NCBI GenBank assembly: GCA_937900695.1
Contig: CALCFD010000025.1
Span: 1-64,000, forward strand
DNA from: an uncultured Eubacterium sp.
Lineage (GTDB): Bacteria; Bacillota; Clostridia; Peptostreptococcales; Anaerovoracaceae
Reading direction: 5' to 3'
DNA: 64,000 bases
Below, in pieces: positions 7,851-17,121 of the stretch (its first letter is position 1; each line of letters opens with the position of its first letter). The notes beneath the pieces were generated by a model. It was not told the DNA's origin and did no database searches. It saw nothing but the letters and a program-made list of their open reading frames with translations. Both the position numbers and the translations under genes were made by a program.

Positions 7851-8393
7851 ATGAAATTAATGATTGCTTCAGATATACATGGTTCAGCTTATTATTGCAA
7901 AAAAATGCTAGAAGCATATAAAAGGGAAGGTGCAGATAAATTATTAATTCTTGGAGATATCTTATATCACGGCCCAAGAAATGATTTGCCTAAGGAATAT
8001 AAGCCTAAGGAAGTTATAGCTATGTTAAATGATGTAAAACATGAGTTAATGTGTGTTCGTGGAAACTGCGATACTGAAGTTGACCAAATGGTTTTAGAGT
8101 TTCCTATTTTAGCAGATTATTGTATAATTGCACTGGATGATGTTCTTTGCTTTGTAACACATGGTCATAACTTTAATCCTAATAATTTACCTATGTTAAA
8201 GGATGGCGATATACTACTAAATGGACATACACATATTCCAGCATTTGATAGACATGATAAGTATACTTATGTTAATCCTGGCTCTGTTTCTATTCCTAAG
8301 GCAGATAGTCAGCACAGTTATTTAATTTATGAAGATGGCAAATTTACATTTAAAAATCTTGAGGGAGAGATTTTTAGAGAAGAGACAATTTAA
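7851..8393 (+). CDS. yfcE: YfcE/MJ0936-family metallophosphodiesterase
   Basis: A 180-residue calcineurin-like phosphoesterase. The metal ligands are visible in order: ASDIHG (residue 5 on), LGDILYHGPRN, RGNCD, THGHNFNP and NGHTHIPA. The length and the YHGPRN signature match YfcE, a phosphodiesterase active on model substrates with unknown physiological substrate. It is monocistronic, with its own promoter and a downstream hairpin. Confidence 0.88.
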   Translation: MKLMIASDIHGSAYYCKKMLEAYKREGADKLLILGDILYHGPRNDLPKEYKPKEVIAMLNDVKHELMCVRGNCDTEVDQMVLEFPILADYCIIALDDVLCFVTHGHNFNPNNLPMLKDGDILLNGHTHIPAFDRHDKYTYVNPGSVSIPKADSQHSYLIYEDGKFTFKNLEGEIFREETI

Positions 8394-8413
8394 TATTTGA
8401 AGAATATAAATAA

Positions 8414-8457
8414 ACATCAAGTAAGTTTAGAAGTTATAATTTGCTTGATGTGTTTTA
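8414..8457 (+). terminator. Hairpin terminator after yfcE
   Basis: ACATCAAG (8414-8421) pairs with CTTGATGT (8444-8451), followed by GTTTTATTA. The 22-nt loop is long, so efficiency is uncertain. Confidence 0.5.
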
Positions 8458-8530
8458 TTATATTAGCTAGTAAAAAGAAATCTATTTTGATATAATTGAG
8501 ACATATTTGTGAGGAGAAAAGGAAGATAAA

Positions 8531-9769
8531 ATGAAAAGTATAAAAAATAGGCCGTTAGTTATATTGATAATAGTTATAGTTTTAATAGCTAGTATCATTT
8601 TGATAGATAATTTAAGCGGTGGTATAATAAGCAAGAAATTAAAGGGAAATGGAAACGAAAATGTTGCTCCAAAAGCTGAAATAAGTAGTCAGCTAAGTGA
8701 AGTATCTCAATATGATTTGATTTATTATTATGGCAATAAAGTAGCGTTAACTAAGGATGGCGATTGTATCGTATATGATTTAAAAACTAATAAAATAGTA
8801 GGTAGCATAGATCTTGCTCAATATGGATATATTTATGATGGCAGTAAGAATATAGATACTCAGTTTATTACAGATAAAGAAGGAACTCTTTGGATTTATA
8901 AAGAAAAGGATGATAAAAAACCGACATTATGGGCATTTGATTTAAAGAATATTAAAAAGGGAGAGATAAAGCCAGAAGAGTCTTACGATTTATCAAAAGA
9001 TACAGGTAAATCTAAGCTTTTAGCACTTCAAAATGAAAATATTTATAGCTATGGTAATACTTATGATATGATTCCTGAAGCTGTTGCATCAGGAATTGAC
9101 AATACCGATTATCTTTATAGTAGATTGACAATTAAAGAAGATATAGATACTACAAAATACTTGTATCTAAAGGAAAATGTTAGAAAAAAGAAAGTCTATT
9201 TATGTCAGTATAATATTGAAACTGAAAAGAATAAGGAAACTAGACTTTTTTTAAATGATTTTAATAAAAATATGAAACTGCCTAAGTTTGAATATACTGG
9301 AGATGATAGTCTTTATAAAGCTATATTTAAGTATATGGAGCAAGATAATGATATGAAAGTAAAGTCAGGACAAAGTGTATATATAGCTTCGCCAGTAGTT
9401 GTAGACATAATTAAACTTGATGGGGAGATAAAGGTTTTTGGTAATTATTATGGCGGTATTTATGAGCTTGATGGAAATACCATCAAACTCATAAAAGTAA
9501 AAAACAATCTTGGGGTAATATCATTTACATATAATAAACAGGATGGATACATATTTAAATCAGCTAAATTTGTTAATGAAAAAAAAGATATGGAAAATGA
9601 ACTAGACAAAATAGCGGGAGATTATTATCAAGTTAGACAAAAGCTTTATGATAGTAATAGCAAATGGCCGGATGTTGAAAAGGAATATATTAAAATGTAT
9701 GATGAAAATAACAAATTGGGAATTGTTTATGTTAAACATTTTAATTTAGAACCGATAAAAGTAAAGTAA
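8531..9769 (+). CDS. Membrane-anchored protein of unknown function
   Basis: A 412-residue protein that I do not recognise. Residues about 7-27 form a single hydrophobic anchor (VILIIVIVLIASIILI) after a positively charged start, so the rest should be outside the membrane. The ectodomain is rich in Lys, Asp, Tyr and Asn, with repeated short beta-like stretches such as DGDCIVYDLKTNKIVGSIDL and LWAFDLKN that recall beta-propeller blades; that is a weak impression. It is monocistronic, between two terminators, with TATAAT at 8491-8496 upstream and GAGGAGAAAAGGA as ribosome binding site. Confidence 0.7.
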   Translation: MKSIKNRPLVILIIVIVLIASIILIDNLSGGIISKKLKGNGNENVAPKAEISSQLSEVSQYDLIYYYGNKVALTKDGDCIVYDLKTNKIVGSIDLAQYGYIYDGSKNIDTQFITDKEGTLWIYKEKDDKKPTLWAFDLKNIKKGEIKPEESYDLSKDTGKSKLLALQNENIYSYGNTYDMIPEAVASGIDNTDYLYSRLTIKEDIDTTKYLYLKENVRKKKVYLCQYNIETEKNKETRLFLNDFNKNMKLPKFEYTGDDSLYKAIFKYMEQDNDMKVKSGQSVYIASPVVVDIIKLDGEIKVFGNYYGGIYELDGNTIKLIKVKNNLGVISFTYNKQDGYIFKSAKFVNEKKDMENELDKIAGDYYQVRQKLYDSNSKWPDVEKEYIKMYDENNKLGIVYVKHFNLEPIKVK

Positions 9770-9775
9770 AATATA

Positions 9776-9816
9776 AAATAGTAGTTTGTGTAATATGCAA
9801 ACTACTATTTTTATTT
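9776..9816. terminator. Bidirectional terminator between convergent genes
   Basis: AAATAGTAGTTTG (9776-9788) pairs perfectly with CAAACTACTATTT (9798-9810) around a 9-nt loop, with T residues on one side and A residues on the other. It serves the convergent 8531 and 9821 genes. Confidence 0.88.
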
Positions 9817-9820
9817 TAAA

Positions 9821-10480
9821 TTAATATGCCATTGGTAAAATATAAATTGAAATACATAAGAAATGAAGAACACTACCAGCTAGTACAAAAATATGCCAAA
9901 TTCCATGCATATATCTTACTTTCTTCATTACATAAAAAATGATACCCAAAGTATAACATAAACCTCCGGCTAAAAGAAGCCAAAACGCTGGAGTCGATAA
10001 TGCAGCTAATATATCTCTTATGACTGCTATACAAGACCAGCCCATAATTACATAAAGGACTATACCTAATTTTTCTGTTTTCTTTAAATCTATAGCATTT
10101 AACACAACGCCGATGATGGCGCAAGCCCAAACTGCAAATGCTACTATTTTTCCATGAGGATTTCCTTCAAGTGCTATAAGACAAAAAGGTGTATAGCTTC
10201 CTGCAATTAGTAAAAATATTGAAGCATGATCAAATATACGTAATATTTCCTTTGCTTTGATGTTTGTAACTGCATGATAAACAGTTGACATAGTATATAA
10301 AAGTATAAGAGAAATACCATATATTAAGCCATTTATTAGTGCAGCACTGCTATGATTTATAATAGCTAATACTGCCATTGCAACAGTACCACCTAAAGCA
10401 AATACAGCACCTACTCCATGAGTTACACTGTTTAATATTTCCTCTTTTAATGTATATCTTTTCAAAATTGATGTATCCAT
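9821..10480 (-). CDS. trhA: Hemolysin III / TrhA family membrane protein
   Basis: A 219-residue protein with seven predicted membrane helices of the PAQR/hemolysin III superfamily. Conserved polar signatures are visible: EEILNSVTHGVGAVFAL at the N-terminus, STVYHAV, RIFDHASIFLLIAGSYTP and the C-terminal HGIWHIFVLAGSVLHFL, which supplies the histidines thought to bind zinc. Family members influence membrane lipid fluidity; older annotations call them hemolysins. It is monocistronic on the minus strand. Confidence 0.9.
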   Translation of the reverse strand: MDTSILKRYTLKEEILNSVTHGVGAVFALGGTVAMAVLAIINHSSAALINGLIYGISLILLYTMSTVYHAVTNIKAKEILRIFDHASIFLLIAGSYTPFCLIALEGNPHGKIVAFAVWACAIIGVVLNAIDLKKTEKLGIVLYVIMGWSCIAVIRDILAALSTPAFWLLLAGGLCYTLGIIFYVMKKVRYMHGIWHIFVLAGSVLHFLCISIYILPMAY

Positions 10481-10661
10481 ATAGTTACCTTCTTTCTATT
10501 TAAAAACATGTTATATGATTTGACTATTACATAATATAGTATCGAATACTATATTATAGTATATCTATAAACGTAATTAGTCAAGAATATTTTTAGAATT
10601 ATTTAATATCATATGCTATAATTAGAGTATGAGTTAAATTGTTTATTGGGAGAAAAAATAA

Positions 10662-10851
10662 ATGAAAAAAAGAATTACTTTGGGATTAGTTTTTTTGGTG
10701 TGATTATATTTATTTAATAAGTGATAAGATGGAAAGTGAGTTTATAGGAATGGAATGGGATAGAAAGAAATTTCCTAAATGTCCATATTCGTATGCTACA
10801 GGTGAAAAAAATAGTATGCTAGTTAATGGTGATATTTGGTGCATAGACTAA
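10662..10851 (+). pseudogene. Remnant of a small secreted or membrane protein
   Basis: An ATG at 10662 behind GGGAG begins MKKRITLGLVF, the start of a signal peptide, but meets TGA at 10701 just after a run of seven T (10690-10696). Downstream, another frame is open from about 10697 to TAA 10849, encoding MESEFIGMEWDRKKFP and then CPYSYATGEKNSMLVNG. No single frame spans both parts, and a one-base change in the T run alone gives either a signal peptide or the tail but not a convincing whole. I read this as a decayed gene; the family is not recognised. Confidence 0.45.
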
Positions 10852-10857
10852 AATAAA

Positions 10858-10881
10858 GATTAAATTCATCTTAATCCTTTT
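10858..10881 (+). terminator. Weak hairpin after the remnant
   Basis: GATTAA (10858-10863) can pair with TTAATC (10871-10876), followed by CTTTTATA. Short and AT-rich, so tentative. Confidence 0.3.
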
Positions 10882-10900
10882 ATATAGTTTTTTTTTATGG

Positions 10901-10906
10901 TATACT
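10901..10906 (+). promoter_or_regulatory. Extended -10 of the ATP-grasp gene
   Basis: TATACT (10901-10906) is preceded by TGG, giving an extended -10 element, about 50 bp upstream of the GTG start at 10958. No good -35 is visible. Confidence 0.4.
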
Positions 10907-10957
10907 ATAAATTATGAATTGATAATTATAAGAAATGTAATTAAGAGGTGAACGAAA

Positions 10958-12166
10958 GTGAAAGAAGTTAATTTTTTACCAATATTACTTGCAAATGATA
11001 TAAATGTTTATAGTATGGCAAGAGCATTCCATGAGGAATATGGAGTAAAGTCTTTAGTAGTAGCTAGAGGATATAAAGGCCAGGCTGAAAACTCAAAAAT
11101 TATCGATATGATGATTGTTGAGAACTTAGATGAAACACCAGTATTTGTTGAAACTATGAAGAAGTTAGCAGAAATGCACAAAGATAAAACATTAATACTT
11201 ATTGGATGTGCAGACCATTATGTTCGTCTAATTGTTGAAAATAAAGAACTACTTAAGACTATGTTTGTAGTGCCATACTCAGATAAGGATGTATTAGATA
11301 ATATTGTACTTAAAGAAACTTTTTATGGATTATGTTCAAAGTATGACTTAGATTATGCTAAGACATTTATCTTTAAAAAAGGAATGGATTTAGATTTTGA
11401 ATTAGGTTTTGATTTTCCTGTAGTTTTAAAACCTTCATGTAGTGTAAGTTATAATAAGCATTCTTTTGAAGGACAGCATAAGGTATACTTTATTGATGAT
11501 ATGCAGACGCTTAAGGATACATTGGAATTAATCTATAAAAATGGATATGATGATAACATGATTATTCAGGAAAGAATTCCTGGTGATGATTCTCAAATGT
11601 ATGATTTACAGGTTTATGTTGGTAGCGATCATAAGGTTAAATTGATGAATTTTGGTAATGTTTTACTTGAAGAACATACACCAAAGGGAATTGGAAGTAA
11701 CGCTGCTACACTCGTAGATTATAATGAAGAATTGATGAAAAAGATTCAGTTCTTACTTGAGGACATCGGATATGAAGGCTTAGCTGACTGTGATATTAAA
11801 TACGATACTCGTGATGGCAAGTTTAAGATGTTTGAGATTAATATCAGACAGGGAAGAAGTCATTATAGAGTTACTGGTGGTGGAGATAATTTAGCTAAGT
11901 ATATTGTTGATGACTATGTATATCATAAGCCACAGGAATTAAAATATGTTAAAGACGAGTTTTTCTGGCATGTAGTTCCACTAGGAGTTGTTTATCGCTA
12001 TATTAATGATGAAGAAAAGGTAAACAAAATCAAGAGACTTGTTAAGGAAGGCAAATCATGTCATTCTTTATATTATCCAGCGGATATGGGATTAAAGAGA
12101 CGTATTTACTTAAAGCTTCGTGATATCAATCAGTATAGAAAATACAAGAAGTATATGGGTAAATAG
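10958..12166 (+). CDS. ATP-grasp ligase, D-aspartate ligase-like
   Basis: A 402-residue ATP-grasp enzyme whose opening, FLPILLANDINVYSMARAFHEEYG, strongly resembles what I recall of Aslfm, the Enterococcus faecium enzyme that adds D-aspartate to the lysine of peptidoglycan precursors. Matching core motifs include FPVVLKPS, IIQERIPGDDSQM, EGLADCDIKYD and FEINIRQGRSHYRVTGGG. Whether it makes a cell-wall crossbridge here is inference, but the next gene is a peptidoglycan hydrolase. The start is GTG with AAGAGGTGA in front. A different acceptor or amino acid is possible. Confidence 0.8.
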   Translation: MKEVNFLPILLANDINVYSMARAFHEEYGVKSLVVARGYKGQAENSKIIDMMIVENLDETPVFVETMKKLAEMHKDKTLILIGCADHYVRLIVENKELLKTMFVVPYSDKDVLDNIVLKETFYGLCSKYDLDYAKTFIFKKGMDLDFELGFDFPVVLKPSCSVSYNKHSFEGQHKVYFIDDMQTLKDTLELIYKNGYDDNMIIQERIPGDDSQMYDLQVYVGSDHKVKLMNFGNVLLEEHTPKGIGSNAATLVDYNEELMKKIQFLLEDIGYEGLADCDIKYDTRDGKFKMFEINIRQGRSHYRVTGGGDNLAKYIVDDYVYHKPQELKYVKDEFFWHVVPLGVVYRYINDEEKVNKIKRLVKEGKSCHSLYYPADMGLKRRIYLKLRDINQYRKYKKYMGK

Positions 12167-12182
12167 ATGATATTGAAAAAAT

Positions 12183-12215
12183 AAGAGAGTGGACTTTAGT
12201 GTTTACTCTCTTTTT
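12183..12215 (+). terminator. Terminator of the ATP-grasp gene
   Basis: AAGAGAGT (12183-12190) pairs with ACTCTCTT (12205-12212), followed by T residues. Confidence 0.8.
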
Positions 12216-12244
12216 GATGCAATGAATTTATTATAGTGTCAAGG

Positions 12245-12273
12245 TTGAAATTTCATTTAAGAGGTAGTATCAT
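12245..12273 (+). promoter_or_regulatory. Promoter of the NlpC/P60 gene
   Basis: TTGAAA (12245-12250), 17 bp, then TATCAT (12268-12273), about 49 bp upstream of the start codon. Confidence 0.5.
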
Positions 12274-12321
12274 AATAGATAAGATATTTATATGTAAGAT
12301 AGAAGTGTGTAGGAGGGGAAA

Positions 12322-13752
12322 ATGAAATCATTTAAAAAAGTAGCTATGGTGTTAGCTATTATCATGACTTTCTCAGTATTTCCAAGTGATGCATTAGCTA
12401 CGGATATTACTGGAGGTGTAGATGAAAATAATCCAGTTGTTGAAGAGACACAAGGAGAAACTGAAGTTGTTAAAACTATTGTAAGTATTAGTCAGCTTTC
12501 TCAATCAACTCTTTATCAGAGCATGGTAGTAAGAAGCGGCAAAGATGTAGATTTACCACAGAAGGTTACAGCAACAACTAATGATGGTGAAGTTCTTGAA
12601 ATTCCAGTGACATGGACTAGCTCATTTTTTAACGGAAATCAGGTAGGAACTTACTATTTTGAAGGTAAGTTAGATACTAAGTTGCCTTTGGCAGAGAGTG
12701 TAAGTTTACCTAAAATTACAGTAAGTGTTACAAAAACATCTACCCATGTAAGTGATTTGGCTTTAAAGATTAAAAGAAAGTCAAGAGGAAAGATAAATGA
12801 TACAGTAATTGTATCGAATGCTTATGGAAGAACACTTAAGCTTCAGTTAAAACAAAAAGGAAAATGGTACACTAAAAAATCATATAAACTTGAAAATAGC
12901 AGTAGCGATAAAATTAAAATTAGCTATCCTACACATTGGTGGAAACTACCTAAGACTTATTGGAGAGTAGTAGTTACAGGAACTCATAATGATAATGAGT
13001 ATGTAAGTCCAACAATAACTGTTAATACAACTAAGTATTATCAGACTCCTGGTAGATATTTTAAGGTGAAATCTTATATACCTGTGCGTAAATCTGGCTA
13101 TACACTTAAGGTTGGTATGTCAGGAATGAAAGTTTATACAGTACAAAAAAAGCTTAGATGTTACAATGGTAAAGCTAGATATACAAGGGCTACGGCGTCA
13201 AAGGTTAAGAGATTTCAAAGAAAGCATCATCTAAGAGTGACTGGCGAAGTAGATTATAAAACTTGGAGAAAGATGGGGTTTAGTAAGCATTCTTGGTATT
13301 ATATGGATTCATATGTAACACCTATTAAAGTTAATATGGCTAGCACTAAGAAACAACATGTTGATGCGATAGTGAATACTGCTAAGTCATATCTTGGAAC
13401 TAAATATGTATGGTGTGCTTCTGGTAAGAGAAAGCAAGGTGTTGATTGTGCAGGGCTTGTTATTCAGTGTTTATATGCAGCTGGTATAGATATTGCGCCT
13501 TATGGTAGTTATTCATATGCTCACAAGAAGAATGAATACTTAACAAGAAAGCTTTGGAAAGATAAGAGATTTAAGCATGTTAAGTTTTCACAGAAAAAGA
13601 AGGGTGATATTATCTTTTATCATGATAAAGGTGTAATTGTACATGTTGCGGTTTATGTAGGTGGTGGCAAACAGATTGAGGCATTGGGCCAGAGAGTTTG
13701 GAAGCTTCCTGTAAGAGGTAAAGTAAAAGGTGTAGTAAGACCTATAGTTTAA
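12322..13752 (+). CDS. Secreted NlpC/P60 peptidoglycan endopeptidase
   Basis: A 476-residue secreted cell-wall hydrolase. Residues 1-26 are a signal peptide (KKVAMVLAIIMTFSVF, cleavage after ALA). Residues about 75-140 look like a bacterial Ig-like (Big_4-type) domain (VTWTSSFFNGNQVGTYYFEG). Residues about 260-320 form a PG_binding_1 repeat (VGMSGMKVYTVQKKLRCYNG, VKRFQRKHHLRVTGEVDYKTW). The C-terminal ~120 residues are NlpC/P60 with nucleophile Cys376 in VDCAGL and His441 in HVAVYVGGG. It should cut peptide stems. The gene has its own promoter. Confidence 0.92.
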   Translation: MKSFKKVAMVLAIIMTFSVFPSDALATDITGGVDENNPVVEETQGETEVVKTIVSISQLSQSTLYQSMVVRSGKDVDLPQKVTATTNDGEVLEIPVTWTSSFFNGNQVGTYYFEGKLDTKLPLAESVSLPKITVSVTKTSTHVSDLALKIKRKSRGKINDTVIVSNAYGRTLKLQLKQKGKWYTKKSYKLENSSSDKIKISYPTHWWKLPKTYWRVVVTGTHNDNEYVSPTITVNTTKYYQTPGRYFKVKSYIPVRKSGYTLKVGMSGMKVYTVQKKLRCYNGKARYTRATASKVKRFQRKHHLRVTGEVDYKTWRKMGFSKHSWYYMDSYVTPIKVNMASTKKQHVDAIVNTAKSYLGTKYVWCASGKRKQGVDCAGLVIQCLYAAGIDIAPYGSYSYAHKKNEYLTRKLWKDKRFKHVKFSQKKKGDIIFYHDKGVIVHVAVYVGGGKQIEALGQRVWKLPVRGKVKGVVRPIV

Positions 13753-13771
13753 TAAAAAGTATAAAATAAAA

Positions 13772-14063
13772 AATAACTCTTTTGTTTTGGTGCATGCAGG
13801 CCTTGATAATTTCGCTCCTGAGAAGAAACTCTGGGAATATGAGCTAAATGATTTAATTTGGACTAGACCTAATTATAATATTTGTTATTATGATAATAAA
13901 TACTTGGTTACTGGACAGACTCCTACCATAGCGATAAAAAGTAATTTGAATCCAGGCTATATATCATGTTAACAATCATATTGCTATAGACTGTGGATGT
14001 AATTTTGATAATGGAAGGATTGGATGCTTAAGACTAGATGACTTTGCGGAATTTTATATATAA
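13772..14063 (+). pseudogene. C-terminal remnant of a PPP-type (Ser/Thr) phosphatase
   Basis: From about 13772 one frame reads FVLVHAGLDNFAPEKKL, NDLIWTRPNYNICYY, YLVTGQTPTIA and GYIS before TAA at 13970. After a one-base shift the homology continues as NNHIAIDCGCNFDNGR and LRLDDFAEFYI, ending at TAA 14061. This is recognisably the last ~95 residues of a calcineurin-like Ser/Thr protein phosphatase, normally ~230 residues. The N-terminal half with the metal sites is missing, so the gene is dead. It lies 20 bp behind the NlpC/P60 stop codon, which suggests a deletion fused the two regions. Confidence 0.8.
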
Positions 14064-14081
14064 ATTTAGTTTATTTAATTA

Positions 14082-14087
14082 TTGACA
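14082..14087 (+). promoter_or_regulatory. Possible -35 of the surface-protein gene
   Basis: A consensus TTGACA lies at 14082-14087; the -10 about 17-18 bp downstream (GAAAAT or AAAATA) is poor. Tentative. Confidence 0.3.
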
Positions 14088-14154
14088 TTAATTTATTGAA
14101 ATGAGAAAATAAAAATAAGTATGAGTTATAACATATATACAAGGAGAGTTTAAA

Positions 14155-15528
14155 ATGCGTAAAAGAATTATATCTTTAGTAGTAATATTAACTTTGGTAT
14201 TAACCTTAATTCCAAATGTAACATTTGCTACAAGTGCTACTGACAAATTTGAAGTTACTATTAATGGTCAGGTTACTAAATATCAGACTGCTGTAGATGC
14301 TGTAAATGCAGTTCCAAATGATGGAACTCCAGCAAATATCAAGTTATTAGATAACTAAGGTGGTGGTGTGCAGGTAAAAGATGGTCAAAATATTACTTTT
14401 AATCTTGATAAGCACACATGGAAGATTACCAACCCTTTAGTAGGATCAACTGGAACAGAAACTAATGCTTTTCAGCTACTTAAAGGAGCTACAGTAACAT
14501 TTAAAGATGGTAAAATTACATCAAGCATAGCTATGATAATTTTTCAGAATTATTGTGATTTGACAGTGGATAGCATTGATGCTAGCTTAACAACAGCTAG
14601 AGAAGGTAATTATGTTATGTCAAATAACAATGGTAAGACAGTTATTAAGAATTCTACTATTACAGCATCAAAAACTGGTTTAGCAATGGATTCATTTACT
14701 TTTGGAGATTATAAAGGTGGAGATGTTGTTATAGGTGAAGGTGCTATAATTAATGGTGATATGGAAGTTGCTAATGGTGGTAAAATGAATATTGCTGCAG
14801 GAATTGTAAATGGTGATATACATGTTTATAACTATAAATATGATGCTTCATCTGATAAAGTACCTGAGTTAAAAGTAACAGGCGGTTCAATAGATGGTAA
14901 AGTTTTTGCTGAAAACAAAGGACAGGTTGTAGTAGATGGTTCTGTTGTAAGGAAATTAGCTGTAAATAAAGGTGAAGGTCACAGTGCAAATATAACTGTC
15001 AAGTCTGGTGCTTTTGAAAAAGGCGGAGAAGGTATTGATATTGACAATGCCAATGTAGTTGAGCTAGAGGATAAAGAGGGAAAAATTGTAAACGTAGTAG
15101 GCAAAGAATATATTACATCTATTCTTAAGATAGCTAAGGAAGAGGACATGTTAAAGAGCATTAGAGTTCTAAGTGCTGAAGAGGGCATGAATTTTGATGT
15201 AGCTGATGGCGTTACTGTTGAAAATAAATCAGGCAATGTAATCAATGTAAATAATAAACCTCTTGCTATAGGTGATAGTATTACTGTTGAACCACCTAAG
15301 GCTCCAGTAAATCCAGACGAAGAAAATACTCCTGTAGTACCTGGCGATAAAGAAGATCTTTCAAGTGATAATAATCATCATCAAGAAGATTTAAACGATG
15401 CTTCTAAAAATGATAAAGATAAAGAAAAGGGAACCCAGACAGGTGATAATACAGCTGTTATGCTATTAGCTATGCTTATGGTAGCTTCTGGCTCATTAGC
15501 TTTAATATTAAAAAAGACTACTAAATAG
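14155..15528 (+). pseudogene. Surface protein with internal stop and sorting-like C-terminus
   Basis: One continuous reading frame of 457 codons is interrupted once, by TAA at 14356. The first 67 codons encode a signal peptide (ISLVVILTLVLTLIPNVTFA) and TVDAVNAV-like sequence; after the stop the frame continues as GGGVQVKDGQNITFNLDKHTW and a right-handed beta-helix-like region. The C-terminus is acidic (PPKAPVNPDEENTP), then TQTGDN, a hydrophobic segment and KKTTK, which is a sortase-signal layout with T replacing P. A single nonsense change would explain the interruption. Restart at GTG 14368 would yield a protein with no signal peptide, so the gene is probably inactive. Confidence 0.75.
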
Positions 15529-15555
15529 TGTTATTTAAAAATACGATATTTTAAG

Positions 15556-15583
15556 GGATGAGAATTTAACTCATCCTTTTTTT
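15556..15583 (+). terminator. Terminator after the surface-protein gene
   Basis: GGATGAG (15556-15562) pairs with CTCATCC (15570-15576), followed by seven T. An extended -10 for the next gene, TGTTATACT, lies immediately downstream (15590-15598). Confidence 0.88.
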
Positions 15584-15637
15584 ATTATGTGTTATACTGT
15601 AACCATTGGAGATTAAATAGAAAAATGGAGAAATTAT

Positions 15638-16966
15638 ATGAATAACGATTCTTTGATATTTGAAACATTACATCCTACAAAGCTATTTTTTAGATGCGCC
15701 ATTCCTGCTATGTTGAGCATGGTATTTAGCGCTTTATATGTCATTGTAGATGGAATATTTGTCGGACGATTTATTGGTGAAAATGCACTGGCAGCTATAA
15801 ATCTTGCTATGCCTCTTGTAAATATTTCATTTGCAATTTCAGATATGATTGCTGTAGGATCATCAGTTAAGATAGCTATATTCTTAGGAGAAAAAAATAG
15901 GAATATGGCGAATAGGATTTTTAGTTTTTCTGTTAAAATAACTTTTATTGTAGCGATTCTTACAGGAATAATATTTGTAACTTTTAGTAAGTCTGTTTTT
16001 GTATTGATGGGAGCAAGTGGAGAGGCATTAGATTATGCCTATGAATATATGTGCGTTTATGCTATATTTTCTCCAGTAACTATGATTTATTTTGCTGTAG
16101 ATAACTATTTACGTATTTGTAATAGGCAAAAGTATAGCATGATTTTAAATATTTCAACAGCATTGTTAAATATCGTGTTAGATTATTTACTTATTGTAGT
16201 ATATGATTACAAAATTTTAGGTGCGGCTTTTGCAAGTTGTATAAGTATGGGAATCGGAAGTATTCTTGCCATTATACCATTTTTGAAAGGAAAATTGGAA
16301 TTATGCTTTGTCAAAGGAGCCATTCCTGTAAAACAATTTCTACATATGATAGCTAATGGAGCGTCGGAGTTTTTTAGTAATATAGCTGGTTCGGTAATGG
16401 CACTTATTTTAAATATAGTTTTGATGAAGTTAGGTGGAACAACAGCTGTAGCGGCCATGTCTATAATTATGTATGTTGGAAGTATTATGTCTATGGTTAT
16501 CTTTGGAATGACAGATTCTATGCAGCCATCGATTAGTTATTGCTATGGTGCGAGTCTAAAAAAACGTCTTATTGACTTGGAAAAAAGAGTGCTTATATTT
16601 GCATCAGTGTTATCTTTATTGGCTTTTCTATTTTTGAGATATACAGGACAAATAATTGTACCTTTTTTTGTAAAACCTGGAGATATTGATCTTTTAAATT
16701 TGAGTATTCATGCTATGAGGTTATATGCTTTTTCATATTTGGTAAGCTGGGTTTATTTATCTTTATCGGGCTATTTGACTGCAATGGGTAAAGCAGCTAT
16801 GTCATTTGTTACTTCAATTTGTGGAACTTTGGTATTTCCACTTGTTTGCTTAGCGCTACTAGTCCCTTTTAAGGGAATTGATGGTGTGTGCTTAATGCCG
16901 TTTTTTGCAGGTATTTTAAGCAGCTTACTTGCAATTGGATTGGTTGTTAAAAATAGTAAAAGGTAG
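15638..16966 (+). CDS. MATE-family multidrug/cation exporter
   Basis: A 442-residue integral membrane protein with about twelve hydrophobic helices in two related halves. MATE features include FRCAIPAMLSMVFSALYVIVDGIFVGRFIGENALAAINLAMPL at the N-terminus (given here as consecutive family landmarks) and GMTDSMQPSISYCYGA in the second half. Such proteins export drugs or metabolites in exchange for Na+ or H+. It stands alone between terminators and has an extended -10 promoter upstream. Confidence 0.9.
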   Translation: MNNDSLIFETLHPTKLFFRCAIPAMLSMVFSALYVIVDGIFVGRFIGENALAAINLAMPLVNISFAISDMIAVGSSVKIAIFLGEKNRNMANRIFSFSVKITFIVAILTGIIFVTFSKSVFVLMGASGEALDYAYEYMCVYAIFSPVTMIYFAVDNYLRICNRQKYSMILNISTALLNIVLDYLLIVVYDYKILGAAFASCISMGIGSILAIIPFLKGKLELCFVKGAIPVKQFLHMIANGASEFFSNIAGSVMALILNIVLMKLGGTTAVAAMSIIMYVGSIMSMVIFGMTDSMQPSISYCYGASLKKRLIDLEKRVLIFASVLSLLAFLFLRYTGQIIVPFFVKPGDIDLLNLSIHAMRLYAFSYLVSWVYLSLSGYLTAMGKAAMSFVTSICGTLVFPLVCLALLVPFKGIDGVCLMPFFAGILSSLLAIGLVVKNSKR

Positions 16967-17121
16967 TTTGAAAAATTTAGAAGTTATGGGGATTTTTTTG
17001 TACTTTTAATAATATATAATTTTTATTAGAAGTAATCAAAGAGTGTTGTTTTCTTATGGGAAACTATGATTAAATTTAATACATATAGAGTCATGGATGA
17101 ATAAGTATTTAAGGGGATAAA

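Noticed and set aside
13787..13972. A 61-residue gene starting at TTG 13787
   Set aside because: It matches only the C-terminal part of a phosphatase and the match continues in another frame, so it is a remnant rather than a gene.
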